Shown in pieces: positions 35,608 to 44,692 of a stretch of 64,000 bases of DNA. Origin of the DNA: Alistipes onderdonkii (GTDB lineage Bacteria > Bacteroidota > Bacteroidia > Bacteroidales > Rikenellaceae); contig NZ_CP102251.1 of NCBI RefSeq assembly GCF_025145285.1, positions 682,001 through 746,000 on the forward strand, read 5' to 3'. The notes under the pieces are model-generated. The model did no database searches. It saw only the letters and a program-made list of their open reading frames with translations, and had not been told where the DNA came from. The first letter of the stretch is position 1. Each line of letters begins with the position of its first letter. The position numbers and the translations under genes were made by a program.

Positions 35608-36290
35608 TGCGAGATGCCGTTCAAAAGTGGTTAGAGTCCGGAGCCGAAGTCCAAGCAGGGCTTCGGCTCCTCTCTCTTTACGCCAAGAACGAGCATCTCG
35701 CCCAGCTCGTAACAGCGCGTCCCGATCGGTACAAATCGTTGCTTATCGACACGCTGTGCAAGACAGCGGGGACTTCTCCGCTCACGACGCCCCCGCCCAG
35801 CTCCCGCCCGGCCTTCCGGGAGCAATGGGCGTTTCTCTCTGAACCGGATTGTCCGCCCGAATTGAAAATTCTGGCAGCCGACAAAATTACAGCCTATCGA
35901 GATTACGTAGATGCGCACCGGCGGCTATTCGATTGTACCACACTGGACGAATGTTTTGCGACGGCCGAAAATCTTATAAAATCTTTTTCCGAAAATCGAA
36001 AAATTCTCTACGAATTCACATACTACGCCGAGCATCATGCGCTGCTCGGCCGGCACTCGATCTTCAGGGAGATGCAGGAACTGGCGACCCTGCGTAAAAT
36101 GGGGCCTGTTGCCCTTGTCGCCAGACAGAAGAATCTCAAAGGAAGCATCTGGCGGATCAAACACGAGATAACCCGCGGCAGCAAGCCCCATCTGGATATC
36201 GAGCGAAGAAACCGTCTGAAGGCGAAAGAACGCGAGCTTGCAGCCGTCAATAAAATGATCGAAGAATATGAACGAACTATCCGACCATAA
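35607..36290 (+). CDS. Hypothetical helical protein
   Basis: A 227-aa mostly helical protein with a basic C terminus (RIKHEITRGSKPHLDIERRN). It lies directly before the terminase genes, overlapping the next by 23 bp, so it is probably involved in head assembly or DNA packaging; family not recognised. Confidence 0.55.
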   Translation: MRDAVQKWLESGAEVQAGLRLLSLYAKNEHLAQLVTARPDRYKSLLIDTLCKTAGTSPLTTPPPSSRPAFREQWAFLSEPDCPPELKILAADKITAYRDYVDAHRRLFDCTTLDECFATAENLIKSFSENRKILYEFTYYAEHHALLGRHSIFREMQELATLRKMGPVALVARQKNLKGSIWRIKHEITRGSKPHLDIERRNRLKAKERELAAVNKMIEEYERTIRP

Positions 36291-37209
36291 GAGCATCGGT
36301 GAAAACCTCGCGCCTGAAGAGGAGCAGAGGTTGGTCGATCTCGGTGCGCTCGGCTGGCCGCCGGAAGATATCGCCCGCAGCATCAACGCGAACGTCGAGC
36401 AGTTTACGCAGGAGTACAACGACCCGAACAGCCGCGTTGCCGTGCTGATAGCCCGTGGTCTCTTGCAGAAACGCGCACTACTCGAAATAAGGCTCATGGA
36501 TGAGGCTCTCGGCGGAAACATTCCGGCGACGACACAACTCTACAAAGTACAACGAGACCGTTCGTTTGAAATGACGAAGCTGGATGTGTTCGGAGGATTC
36601 ACCGACGAGCAATCCTACCAGCGCATCATGGACTACATCGACAAAGGTTGCGAAGACGATCTCTCGGCAAAGGAACAGTTATATATCGACTTGTTGAATC
36701 TCGTATTCTCCCTCTCCAAACAACATGACCGCCGAAATGTCATCAAGTTCCTGACAAAGCCGCCCTTCAAACTCTCCTATGCACGTGCCGTCGATATTTA
36801 TGACGAAGCCGTGAATCTCTTCTACTCGAACCGGCGCGTAACGAAAGAGGCGCTTCGGCAAAAATACGCCGACGACCTCGAAGCATGGTCGAGCATCGTC
36901 GCCCAAAGAGCGACCTGTGCCGCCGACTATGCCGTGGCGGCAGACATGCGGGCAAAGGCCGCAAAAATCCTCCGTCTCGATCAACCCGACCCGGAACAAC
37001 TCCCATCCTCACAATATATCAAACCGATTCGTCTTCTATCCCTCGACTCTTCGGATGTCAGCCTCCCGCCGGCAAACAGAGACGCGCTATCGCGCCAGAT
37101 CGATTCCGTACTGGCACCGGATGCCGTAAAAAAACGTCTGCGCATGGAAGCGGGGATCGAAGATGTGGATTTTATCGAAATTATCAATGTCGCACAGGAA
37201 GAGAATTAA
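36268..37209 (+). CDS. Putative terminase small subunit
   Basis: A 313-aa protein. The N-terminal region, LAPEEEQRLVDLGALGWPPEDIARSIN, looks like a helix-turn-helix that could recognise the packaging site, followed by helical segments. It overlaps the large terminase gene by 23 bp, the usual position of the small subunit. It is longer than many small terminases. Confidence 0.6.
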   Translation: MNELSDHKSIGENLAPEEEQRLVDLGALGWPPEDIARSINANVEQFTQEYNDPNSRVAVLIARGLLQKRALLEIRLMDEALGGNIPATTQLYKVQRDRSFEMTKLDVFGGFTDEQSYQRIMDYIDKGCEDDLSAKEQLYIDLLNLVFSLSKQHDRRNVIKFLTKPPFKLSYARAVDIYDEAVNLFYSNRRVTKEALRQKYADDLEAWSSIVAQRATCAADYAVAADMRAKAAKILRLDQPDPEQLPSSQYIKPIRLLSLDSSDVSLPPANRDALSRQIDSVLAPDAVKKRLRMEAGIEDVDFIEIINVAQEEN

Positions 37210-38950
37210 CGCCGGGGACAGCCCCTGCATCGACGTACAATATCAGAACCTGTACGCCCAAGTAGCATCGTTGCTGATGCCGCGAAAGCTCCGCGCTGTC
37301 TTGGGCCGCGGCTCGGCCAAGACGACGGACTTTCAAGCCGAACGACTCGCGGAGATTATCTTCGACATGCCGGGTGCCCCTTTGGTATGGGTGGCCGATA
37401 CCTTCTCGAACCTCACCTCTAATATCCTGCCCGGTGTGCTTGAGGGCCTCGAACGCAAAGGACTGCATGAAGGCGTCCACTACGTAATCGAAAAGGAACC
37501 GCCGACATACACGGAAAAAGAGAAAGAACACCTGCCCACATGGCTCAAACCGCATTTCTGGAAGCCATTCAACCGTCTCGTATCCTACAAGCGTACAATC
37601 ATTTTTCATACCGGTACAAATATCCGATTCGGCTCCCTCGATCGACCTTCGACACTGGCCGGCAGCTCGTATGTCTATGTGTTTGGAGACGAGGTAAAGT
37701 ATTTCAAAGAAGAGAAGATCGCCAACCTGATGAAAGCCGTCCGCGGGTACAGCGTGCAATATGGAAACTCTCCGTTTTACCGTGGCTACTCCTTCACCAC
37801 GGATATGCCCGATGTATCCCACATCGGGGAATATGACTGGATACTGAAAGGAGCCTCGGCAATGAATACCGAGCGGCTGACACTGGTCATGCAGGCTGGG
37901 TTGGTATACAATCAAGCCCTTCATGAATATGTCGCCGCAAAATTGGAATGGCAACGAACCCGGACACCGGAAGCCGAACGTGAGTACAAAAACAAACTAC
38001 GCACGGCACGTCTTTGGCGGAGCCGCTGGGTAGAGCTGCGCCGACTTCCGGAAACCGCGACCTTCTTTATGCTTGCATCGAGCTATATCAACGTCGATAT
38101 CCTGACTGCCGAGTGGTTCGACGATGCCTTCGCCGAGCAGTTCAGCGACTATAAGGCCGCGATTCTTTCGATGAAACCGACTCTGGAGGGCGGAGAGCGA
38201 TTTTATGCCAACCTCGGAGAACGGCACTTTTACTACGATGGAATCGATGAAGAAGCATACGAGCGATTCGGACTGCTGGAGCAAGAGGACAGCCGAGTCT
38301 TGCGATATTGCAATCCACAGCGGACGCTATCGCTCGGCGTGGACTTCGGTAATATGTGTTCGATGTGTGTCGCCCAAGAAGAACCGAGGATACTGCGCGT
38401 ATTGAAGTTTATTTATACCCTTTCCCCAGAGTCGATTCGACAATTGGCAGACAAATTCGTCACCTATTTCGCGCACCACAGGAACAAATACGTGATGCTG
38501 TATTACGATCGCGCAGGCAACAACTACCGGAAAATGGGTGCCGACACCGCGTCGCAGCTCAAACACGCGATCGAATTCGACAGCAACGAGCATCCTACGG
38601 GTTGGAGTGTACAGTTGATGTCCATAGGCCAAGGGAATATCGGGCAGGGCGACGAGTACATCTTCATGCAGGAATTGCTGGCCGGACACAATAAATATCT
38701 GCCGCAGGTGCTCATCGATGCTTACCAGTGCAAACCGCTCAAGGCTTCGCTCGAAAATGCTCGGACACGGGTCTCGAAAGGTAAAATCTGTAAAGATAAA
38801 CGGTCGGAGCATCTCCCGGTCGCCGAGCTGCCGATGCGGTCTACCAACCCGTCTGACTCTTTCAAGTACCTGATGATGACGCCGCCGTTGATCCAAATCG
38901 TCAAAGGATCACCGAGGAGCGATATTATCTACGAACCGACTTTCGGATAA
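37187..38950 (+). CDS. Terminase large subunit
   Basis: A 587-aa packaging ATPase/nuclease. Walker A is GRGSAKTT (40-47), Walker B VFGDEVKYF with D168 and E169. The C-terminal nuclease domain has GVDFGNMCS (D386) and YYDRAGNN (D441). It packs DNA through the portal and cuts concatemers. I chose ATG 37187 (MSHRKRINAG). Its TAA is part of the A run that forms the terminator for the minus-strand RNA. In this phage terminase follows the capsid, not the reverse. Confidence 0.9.
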   Translation: MSHRKRINAGDSPCIDVQYQNLYAQVASLLMPRKLRAVLGRGSAKTTDFQAERLAEIIFDMPGAPLVWVADTFSNLTSNILPGVLEGLERKGLHEGVHYVIEKEPPTYTEKEKEHLPTWLKPHFWKPFNRLVSYKRTIIFHTGTNIRFGSLDRPSTLAGSSYVYVFGDEVKYFKEEKIANLMKAVRGYSVQYGNSPFYRGYSFTTDMPDVSHIGEYDWILKGASAMNTERLTLVMQAGLVYNQALHEYVAAKLEWQRTRTPEAEREYKNKLRTARLWRSRWVELRRLPETATFFMLASSYINVDILTAEWFDDAFAEQFSDYKAAILSMKPTLEGGERFYANLGERHFYYDGIDEEAYERFGLLEQEDSRVLRYCNPQRTLSLGVDFGNMCSMCVAQEEPRILRVLKFIYTLSPESIRQLADKFVTYFAHHRNKYVMLYYDRAGNNYRKMGADTASQLKHAIEFDSNEHPTGWSVQLMSIGQGNIGQGDEYIFMQELLAGHNKYLPQVLIDAYQCKPLKASLENARTRVSKGKICKDKRSEHLPVAELPMRSTNPSDSFKYLMMTPPLIQIVKGSPRSDIIYEPTFG

Positions 38951-38971
38951 AAAAAGCGGAGACGTCTCCGC
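38949..38971 (-). terminator. Terminator of the candidate minus-strand RNA
   Basis: GCGGAGACGTCTCCGC (38956-38971) is a perfect 16-bp palindrome. Read leftward it runs into seven T (the A run 38949-38955). Confidence 0.8.
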
Positions 38972-39001
38972 CTCCGCCGGAATAGAGAAATTCTCATTTC
39001 T

Positions 39002-39014
39002 CAATCCTATGCAA
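39002..39014 (+). repeat. 13-mer shared with two early start-codon regions
   Basis: CAATCCTATGCAA here is identical to 19149-19161 and 23409-23421, where it spans the start codon of early genes. Here the ATG opens only a five-codon frame. A GAGAAATTCTC palindrome (38985-38995) stands in front, like the operator near 19124. Confidence 0.8.
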
Positions 39015-39199
39015 TGGCAAAGGTAGCCATTATATTCAAACCTGCAAACTGTTTCGGGGGTACAAATAAAGCCCCCGGCCGCAAGTAGTCATCTCACCTA
39101 CATACTTACGCAAGCATGCGCCACAAACGCACGACCGAGGGCTGGATAGTCTTCTGTCGCGTTTATGACGCATTTGCTTTCAGTATGCAGGTGAGACGA

Positions 39200-39230
39200 C
39201 AAAGGTAATAAAAAACAGAGTGCAATGAAA
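39200..39230 (-). promoter_or_regulatory. Promoter of the candidate minus-strand RNA
   Basis: On the minus strand TTTC (39230-39227), 19 bp, then TACCTTTG (39207-39200). The -33 box overlaps the start codon of the Mor-like gene. Confidence 0.6.
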
Positions 39231-39467
39231 CTTTATGAGGTTATATCGTTCAACCGCGAACTCCTGCGACGCCTATCGTCCGTCGGTATCCGACTGGACG
39301 ATTGCAAATACATTGATCTTTATGAAGACTATCGTAAGCTCCGCGAGGGGGGGGGTAAAATGACCTACATAGCGGCCGTTCTGGCTGAAAAATACGGAGT
39401 GTGCGAACGGCAAGTATACCTGATCATCGCCCGGTTTGAAAAGGACTGTACGGATATTTCAGTGTGA
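39225..39467 (+). CDS. Mor-like transcription activator with internal G9 tract
   Basis: An 80-aa protein that ends in a helix-turn-helix, TYIAAVLAEKYGVCERQVYL, typical of the C-terminal half of Mor/middle-gene activators of Mu-type phages. A nine-G run (39347-39355) encodes EGGG just before the HTH; frame is open as present, but slippage would remove the DNA-binding part. It may activate the late promoters, which all share GTCCTTT, though that is inference. Confidence 0.75.
   Translation: MKLYEVISFNRELLRRLSSVGIRLDDCKYIDLYEDYRKLREGGGKMTYIAAVLAEKYGVCERQVYLIIARFEKDCTDISV
39347..39355 (+). repeat. G9 tract inside the Mor-like gene
   Basis: Nine G in the coding strand directly before the HTH codons. 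Confidence 0.9.
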
Positions 39468-39534
39468 TCCCAGCATTTTCGGCTGCGGGATGAATTCTGC
39501 ATGCGATCTTCGCGGCTTGAAAATTCACTCAGCT

Positions 39535-40353
39535 ATGAAAAACTACACATCGGCCCCTCTGCCGTTCATGGGCCAAAAGAAACGCTTTATCCGCGAATTC
39601 CGCAAGGCACTCCGGGAGTTCGATCACGCTACGGTATTCGTGGATCTCTTCGGCGGCAGCGGCCTACTCTCGCATGTCACCAAACGGGAGCGACCTGATG
39701 CCCGCGTTATCTACAACGACTTCGACGACTACCATGTACGTCTGGAGAACATCAAACGCACAAACGCACTACTCCATGATATCCGTTCGATCGTAGGTGA
39801 TTACCCTACGGCCAAGAGACTGACGCCTCAAATGCGAACAACGATACTCGACACAGTACGGTCGGCCGAAAAGACCGGCTATGTCGATTATATAACACTT
39901 TCGTCTTCGCTGCTGTTCTCATCCAAATACGTGACAGACTATACGGAACTTCAAAATGCTGGGTTATATAATAACCTGCGGGCATCAGACTACACCTGTG
40001 AAGGATATCTCGACGGGATCGAGGTTGTTCACGCCGATTATCGGGAATTGTTCAATCAATACAAGGATATCCCCGGTGTCGTATTCCTTGTCGATCCACC
40101 CTACCTATCGACCGAGGTAGGGGTATATAAATGCCGGTGGCGGCTATCCGACTATCTCGACGTGCTGACCCTGCTTTCGAGTACATCCTACTTCTATTTC
40201 ACCTCCAACAAATCCTCGATCATTGAACTATGCGAGTGGATCTCCGAGGCAAAGGTCAATGCGAATCCATTCCTTAACGCAGTGCGGAAAGAAATGGGAG
40301 CGCAGTTGAATTACAATTCCAGATACACGGACATTATGATTTATCGACGCTGA
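39535..40353 (+). CDS. Second DNA N6-adenine methyltransferase (D12-like)
   Basis: A 272-aa methylase: PLPFMGQKKRF near the N terminus, DLFGGSG (37-43) for S-adenosylmethionine and DPPYLS (187-192) for catalysis. It lies in the late region, apart from the early methylase, and contains no G tract. I chose ATG 39535 (MKNYTSAPLPFMG). It could protect packaged DNA from restriction. Confidence 0.85.
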   Translation: MKNYTSAPLPFMGQKKRFIREFRKALREFDHATVFVDLFGGSGLLSHVTKRERPDARVIYNDFDDYHVRLENIKRTNALLHDIRSIVGDYPTAKRLTPQMRTTILDTVRSAEKTGYVDYITLSSSLLFSSKYVTDYTELQNAGLYNNLRASDYTCEGYLDGIEVVHADYRELFNQYKDIPGVVFLVDPPYLSTEVGVYKCRWRLSDYLDVLTLLSSTSYFYFTSNKSSIIELCEWISEAKVNANPFLNAVRKEMGAQLNYNSRYTDIMIYRR

Positions 40354-40372
40354 CAGTTCTACAACACACATC

Positions 40373-40408
40373 AGGCCGGCCCTACGAAAGAGGGTCGGCC
40401 TTTCTCTT
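40373..40408 (+). terminator. Terminator after the second adenine methylase
   Basis: An 11-bp stem (AGGCCGGCCCT with AGGGTCGGCCT, one mismatch) is followed by TTCTCTT. Confidence 0.8.
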
Positions 40409-40762
40409 ATCGGCCGTACATGGTTTGCGATCGGCTGTACCCCAGCCACACCTCCCAGCCCAGCCGCAAGCAACCATTCCCCGCCCCGAACCCCACCCCG
40501 GCAGGCCTTTTGTCATATATCGCCTTTTCGAGGGTCATGCAATCGCAACTCGTCGAGAGGGCGGGACGGCCTTAAATTTCTCTCAACAAAAATCGTTTTT
40601 CATCCGACCGGACAAACTGTGCTCTATATCAACCGAATATCATAAAAACGCCCCGAAAAGAGAGGCAAAAATCGGGCATTTTCAATCTACAATCAGCCGT
40701 TTCGACTTTCATTCCGAACTTTCTGCAATCAATATCATTCCAGCCCGGCACTCCGGGCCTTT
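40409..40762. other. Gene-free stretch before the portal operon
   Basis: About 350 bp with no supported gene. It holds C-rich sequence, then AT-rich sequence and a small hairpin (CCCGGCACTCCGGG) near 40745. The phage keeps this stretch despite its compact layout, so it may be regulatory. Confidence 0.5.
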
Positions 40763-40796
40763 GTCCTTTGCTTCGCAGGTCTACAATCTATTTTTG
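40763..40796 (+). promoter_or_regulatory. Late promoter 2 (portal operon)
   Basis: GTCCTTTG (40763-40770), 18 bp, then TATTTTTG (40789-40796). The next ATG is only 5 bp after the -7 box, so the first transcript would be leaderless or start at the later Met. Confidence 0.7.
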
Positions 40797-40800
40797 TGCT

Positions 40801-41073
40801 ATGGATTTATGGGATGCAATAAAAGAGATGCGCCGCTTATCCGCCGAGGGGGTTCCGTTCGGCTTTACGTTCATGTCCTACGACGCTACGGCTCGCGTAA
40901 GCAAAGGAGTGATCGAAGTTCGGCATGCCCGTCTGCTGAAACGTGAAAAACAGGAGAACCATCGAGATGCCGAATTCGTCGAGGCATATCTTGACCTCGA
41001 CACCTGCCAAGCTCGGCGCTTTTATCAGCCATTGCTGATGAGTTTTAACGGTCAAAAAGTAGTTTTGCAATGA
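40801..41073 (+). CDS. Small hypothetical protein
   Basis: A 90-aa protein (MDLWDAIKEMRRLSAEGVPF) of no recognised family, starting right after late promoter 2. A second in-frame Met at 40828 is an alternative start if the transcript begins near 40802. Overlaps the portal gene by 4 bp. Confidence 0.6.
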   Translation: MDLWDAIKEMRRLSAEGVPFGFTFMSYDATARVSKGVIEVRHARLLKREKQENHRDAEFVEAYLDLDTCQARRFYQPLLMSFNGQKVVLQ

Positions 41074-42434
41074 ATAAAACAGGAAAAGCCACCCAGATTT
41101 CGGATTTTTCATATGCCCTGCCGGTCGATGACTGTGTCTATACGATCTCAACGGCTCAAGCGAACAACCTCGACACTCTGCTATGGCAAGCAGAACGGGA
41201 GAATTGGGACTATATGCCGCAGTATGTCGGTGGACAAAAGATCGTACCCTACGGAAACAACAACCGCCTGCCAGTGCAAATCCGTGACCTTATGGACGAA
41301 AACAATCTCGCCCCCGGTATTCTTGCTCGTCAGAAGGGATTGCTGTACGGCGAAGGCCCCTTTCTACGCAGCCTGCGTTTCGAGAATGGCGAGATAACGA
41401 AGGAGTTCAAGGATGATAGGGAGATAATGGCATGGTTGAAAGATTGGGACTACCTGAAGTACATCGACGCGGCGATGACCGACTACTTGTATCTCAAAGG
41501 ATTTTTTGACATCAAGCTGCTCGAACGCCGCGGACGGATCTCCGGCCAAAGGCCGCGAATCGCAGCTCTGGAGTTTGTGTCTGCGAAAAATGCCCGCCTC
41601 GAATGGGCCGCCACCCGTCGTCTTGAGGACGTAAGGCACATTTTCGTCGGGAACTTCGAGAACGATTGCATCGACACCGGCATCCAAACCTACCCGGTAT
41701 TCGACAGCAGCAACCCGGCCAGATACCCCGCTTCGGCAGCTTACAACTCGTCTTACTCGTTCGCACGGGATTTCTATTCGATTCCGGAATATTGGGGAAC
41801 TCTGCGCTGGATCATGCGAGGCTCCGAAGTTCCGGCCATATTCAAATACGTTACCGACAACGGGTTCAACGCTGCGTATCATGTTCATTCTCCAGACGGA
41901 TATTGGGAGAAGAAGCGCACGTACATCCGCAAGAACAATCCGGCATGGAGTGATAAACAGGTAGAAGAGGAGATCGGCAAACTCACGGCAACCATGCTTA
42001 CCAAGCTGACCGAAGTGTTATCTGGGGCCAAGAATGCCGGAAAATTCTTCCACACAGTGGATGTTTTCGACCCGCTCTCGCAACAAACCAACATCTGGAA
42101 GGTAGAGGCGATAGACCAGAAAATTAAAGACTTCATCGAATCGCAACTCAAAGTCATGGAGGCGGCCAGCTCGGCAATCACATCCGGCCTCGGTCTGCAT
42201 GCATCTCTGTCGAACATCATGGTTGCCGGGAAGCTCGCATCCGGTTCCGAAATGCTTTACGCCTACAAACTCTTCATGATGTCGAACACCGCCAAACCCA
42301 CATACGACATTTTGGAACCCATCAACCAAGCCATCCGCTTTAATTTCCCCGACACTGATTTACAACTCGACTTCTATCACAGCAAACCTTTGACCGAAAG
42401 CGAGACATCCCCCAATGACCGCATAAAAAACTGA
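41070..42434 (+). CDS. Portal protein
   Basis: A 454-aa protein. YGNNNRLPVQIRDLMDENN, the KGLLYGEGP block, then EYWGTLRWIMRGSEVPAIFK and the QKIKDFIESQLKVMEAASSA helix match Bacteroidota phage portal proteins. It forms the DNA gate in the capsid vertex and docks the terminase. Size and place (before connector genes) fit. Confidence 0.75.
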   Translation: MNKTGKATQISDFSYALPVDDCVYTISTAQANNLDTLLWQAERENWDYMPQYVGGQKIVPYGNNNRLPVQIRDLMDENNLAPGILARQKGLLYGEGPFLRSLRFENGEITKEFKDDREIMAWLKDWDYLKYIDAAMTDYLYLKGFFDIKLLERRGRISGQRPRIAALEFVSAKNARLEWAATRRLEDVRHIFVGNFENDCIDTGIQTYPVFDSSNPARYPASAAYNSSYSFARDFYSIPEYWGTLRWIMRGSEVPAIFKYVTDNGFNAAYHVHSPDGYWEKKRTYIRKNNPAWSDKQVEEEIGKLTATMLTKLTEVLSGAKNAGKFFHTVDVFDPLSQQTNIWKVEAIDQKIKDFIESQLKVMEAASSAITSGLGLHASLSNIMVAGKLASGSEMLYAYKLFMMSNTAKPTYDILEPINQAIRFNFPDTDLQLDFYHSKPLTESETSPNDRIKN

Positions 42435-42438
42435 CGCC

Positions 42439-43377
42439 ATGATTTTCAATAAAACGAAAAAAGGCTCCGCAGAGCTATACAATCTCACCGGCACATGGTA
42501 CAAGGCGAATGACTTCACCGGGATCAGCGAGGATATCGTGCTGGCCCAAAACGAAGTTATCAAACTGATCGGGAAAGCTACATTCGACCGGGCACACTCC
42601 CGGTATATGACGGACGAATATGATCCGGAAGTGTCATCCGATGATCCGGAAGACATGCTCGTACGGCGGGTTCAGTTGCCGGTGGCGTATAAAGCCATGC
42701 ATCACTTCTACCAGCGAAACCTCGTGAGCCATGAGGACAGCGGCAGAAAGGTAAAAATCAGCGAAAACGAAAAACTGCCGTGGGCATGGCAGATCGAGAA
42801 GGACGATGCGGTTCTGCGCGATACATTCTTCCGAACGCTCGACGAATTGTATCTCTTCCTTGAGCAAACGGACATCAAAGAGTGGAAGGACTCGCCGCTG
42901 CGCACCCAGCAACAACAGTCGATTCTCCGTACCCTCGACCAATTCGAAAGCATCTACCCGCTCGATGGCTCGTTCTACACCTTCTATACGCTTATACCCT
43001 TCATCCTCGAAGTGCAGCAGCGCTTTGTGAGGCCGATTGCCGGAGATCGTTATATGTCGCTCCTGTCAGACATAGATTCAGACACGGCTCTTGCAGCGCG
43101 GCGTTTTGTAGCTTTGAAGGCGATGGTGATAGCCGTCCAGAGACTTTCGGTGTCCGTATTCCCGATTGGGATCTCGCAGCGGTTTACAGATTCATTTCAG
43201 GGTAAAGGAGCCGGAAAGACCCCCTCCACTGATGCGTTGAAATTCTACCTTTCAGCCCTCGATCATCAGGCGGCAACCGCCCTCGAAGAGTTTCACGAGG
43301 CTTTATCGGCTACTGTGGAAAAATACTCTCTTCTACCGGACAACGATCCCCGAAACAAATTCTTTTCTGTTCAATAA
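42439..43377 (+). CDS. DUF6712-like head-tail connector protein
   Basis: A 312-aa protein. The segment GISEDIVLAQNEVIKLIG is typical of a Bacteroidota phage family (DUF6712) placed between portal and tail genes. Helical C-terminal part. Probably a connector or adaptor; not proven. Confidence 0.6.
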   Translation: MIFNKTKKGSAELYNLTGTWYKANDFTGISEDIVLAQNEVIKLIGKATFDRAHSRYMTDEYDPEVSSDDPEDMLVRRVQLPVAYKAMHHFYQRNLVSHEDSGRKVKISENEKLPWAWQIEKDDAVLRDTFFRTLDELYLFLEQTDIKEWKDSPLRTQQQQSILRTLDQFESIYPLDGSFYTFYTLIPFILEVQQRFVRPIAGDRYMSLLSDIDSDTALAARRFVALKAMVIAVQRLSVSVFPIGISQRFTDSFQGKGAGKTPSTDALKFYLSALDHQAATALEEFHEALSATVEKYSLLPDNDPRNKFFSVQ

Positions 43378-44258
43378 TGAATACGATCGAAATACCCGCT
43401 ATCGGCGTATGCAGGGAAATCCCCTCGAAATGGAGCGAGATGACACCGGAACAGGCCCGCGTTACGATGCGCCTGCTTTGGGATATGGAATCCGGCCACA
43501 TCTCTCCGCTTGAGTTTCATGTGCGCGTCCTCTATCTTCTCCTCGGTATCAAACGGACATGGCGTTCGGTAATGTGGGAAAAACTCAATCGAGCCGCTGC
43601 CGAGCAGAAGAATGCCAACATTTTTTTGCTTTGCGAAAATCTCCTCGGCTGGCTGTTTACCGACACCGAGGACGGTCTGCTCCCGACATTCGACACCATA
43701 CAGAATCCGCTGCCCGAAATCCATATCGGCAGCCATCGTTTGCGTGGGCCGGCCGACGCTCTGCAAGACCTGATTCTCGTGGAATTTCGGAATGCCCTGA
43801 TCGCCCGCGACGAATTCTTGAACACCCGGCAACCCGCGGCCCTCGACCGGATGATCGCTTTCCTGTATCGACAGCCTTCGAAGCAAGCCAACCGGGCCGG
43901 CCGGTGTATCGTCCCCATCCGTCACGAGACCTTTGAGCGGGACGTATGCCATGCCCGCCGGATAGCTCCGTGGCAGAAACAGACGATTCTCATGTGGTTC
44001 TCCGCCTGCGTCAAATTTCTCCAGACCGGGACGATAGTTGTGGCTGGGGAACAGATCGACATGCGCACGATCTTCAGCAGCGAGGAAACTGCCCACGATA
44101 CCGGCCCGAAGTTCACATTGACAGATGTAGCCTACGAACTGGCACGGGATCGGGCACTCGGCACGCTGAACGACATCGACGAAGAGGGCCTATATACTAT
44201 ATTCCAGATTCTACACCACAACGTAAAGCAAGCAAAACGCAATGCAAAAACTCATTAA
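43377..44258 (+). CDS. Hypothetical late protein
   Basis: A 293-aa mostly helical protein (SEMTPEQARVTMRLLWDMES). No family recognised. Its start overlaps the preceding stop by one base and its end overlaps the next gene by 17 bp, so it is in the late operon, perhaps a tail chaperone or connector. Confidence 0.6.
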   Translation: MNTIEIPAIGVCREIPSKWSEMTPEQARVTMRLLWDMESGHISPLEFHVRVLYLLLGIKRTWRSVMWEKLNRAAAEQKNANIFLLCENLLGWLFTDTEDGLLPTFDTIQNPLPEIHIGSHRLRGPADALQDLILVEFRNALIARDEFLNTRQPAALDRMIAFLYRQPSKQANRAGRCIVPIRHETFERDVCHARRIAPWQKQTILMWFSACVKFLQTGTIVVAGEQIDMRTIFSSEETAHDTGPKFTLTDVAYELARDRALGTLNDIDEEGLYTIFQILHHNVKQAKRNAKTH

Positions 44259-44673
44259 CCTACTACGATATCTGGTCAATATGCGTGTAACGGAGAACGA
44301 GGTAATCCCCGTTGTCGATGACACGCACGGAACCGAGCGGCTCAAGAGCGCAGACGGCCGTCAGGTCGTGGTTTCCTATCCATCACTACGGCAAACAGGA
44401 GAAACATCGAACTCCTATCAGGATCAACTCCCGGCCGCCATATTCGTCCTCGAAAAAGCAATGGCCGGGCAGCGTACCGATAAAGATGAACTCGAACAAT
44501 ATCTGTCGATGCTCGCTACGGTCGATATGATTTTGAAAACGTTACGGGCGGACACTCTGGGATATAACGCCTGTCCCCGTTTGGCCGGCATGACAATCAA
44601 GGTTGCAAATACGGTTCCGGTATACAAAGTATTCGGAAGCTGGGTCGGCTGGATGATTGAGATTGAATTCTGA
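44242..44673 (+). CDS. Hypothetical late protein
   Basis: A 143-aa protein with KIVNTVPVYK-like end (VANTVPVYKVFGSWVGWM). It ends the connector block; a tail-completion role is possible but not shown. Confidence 0.55.
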   Translation: MQKLINLLRYLVNMRVTENEVIPVVDDTHGTERLKSADGRQVVVSYPSLRQTGETSNSYQDQLPAAIFVLEKAMAGQRTDKDELEQYLSMLATVDMILKTLRADTLGYNACPRLAGMTIKVANTVPVYKVFGSWVGWMIEIEF

Positions 44674-44692
44674 TTTCCGGCAAAATAATTGT

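Larger units (their letters stand above)
38949..39193 (-). ncRNA. Candidate structured minus-strand RNA
   Basis: A minus-strand promoter (39200-39230) and a minus-strand terminator (38949-38971) bound a gene-free stretch. The RNA would first form a long hairpin: CTCACC.. at 39093-39130 pairs with 39159-39195 over about 35 bp, including several G-U pairs. A second hairpin, CGGGGG with CCCCCG, follows, then a segment with TTGCATAGGATTG, complementary to the start regions of two early genes, and finally the terminator. The structure with G-U pairs favours RNA function. No similar family is known to me. Confidence 0.55.
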
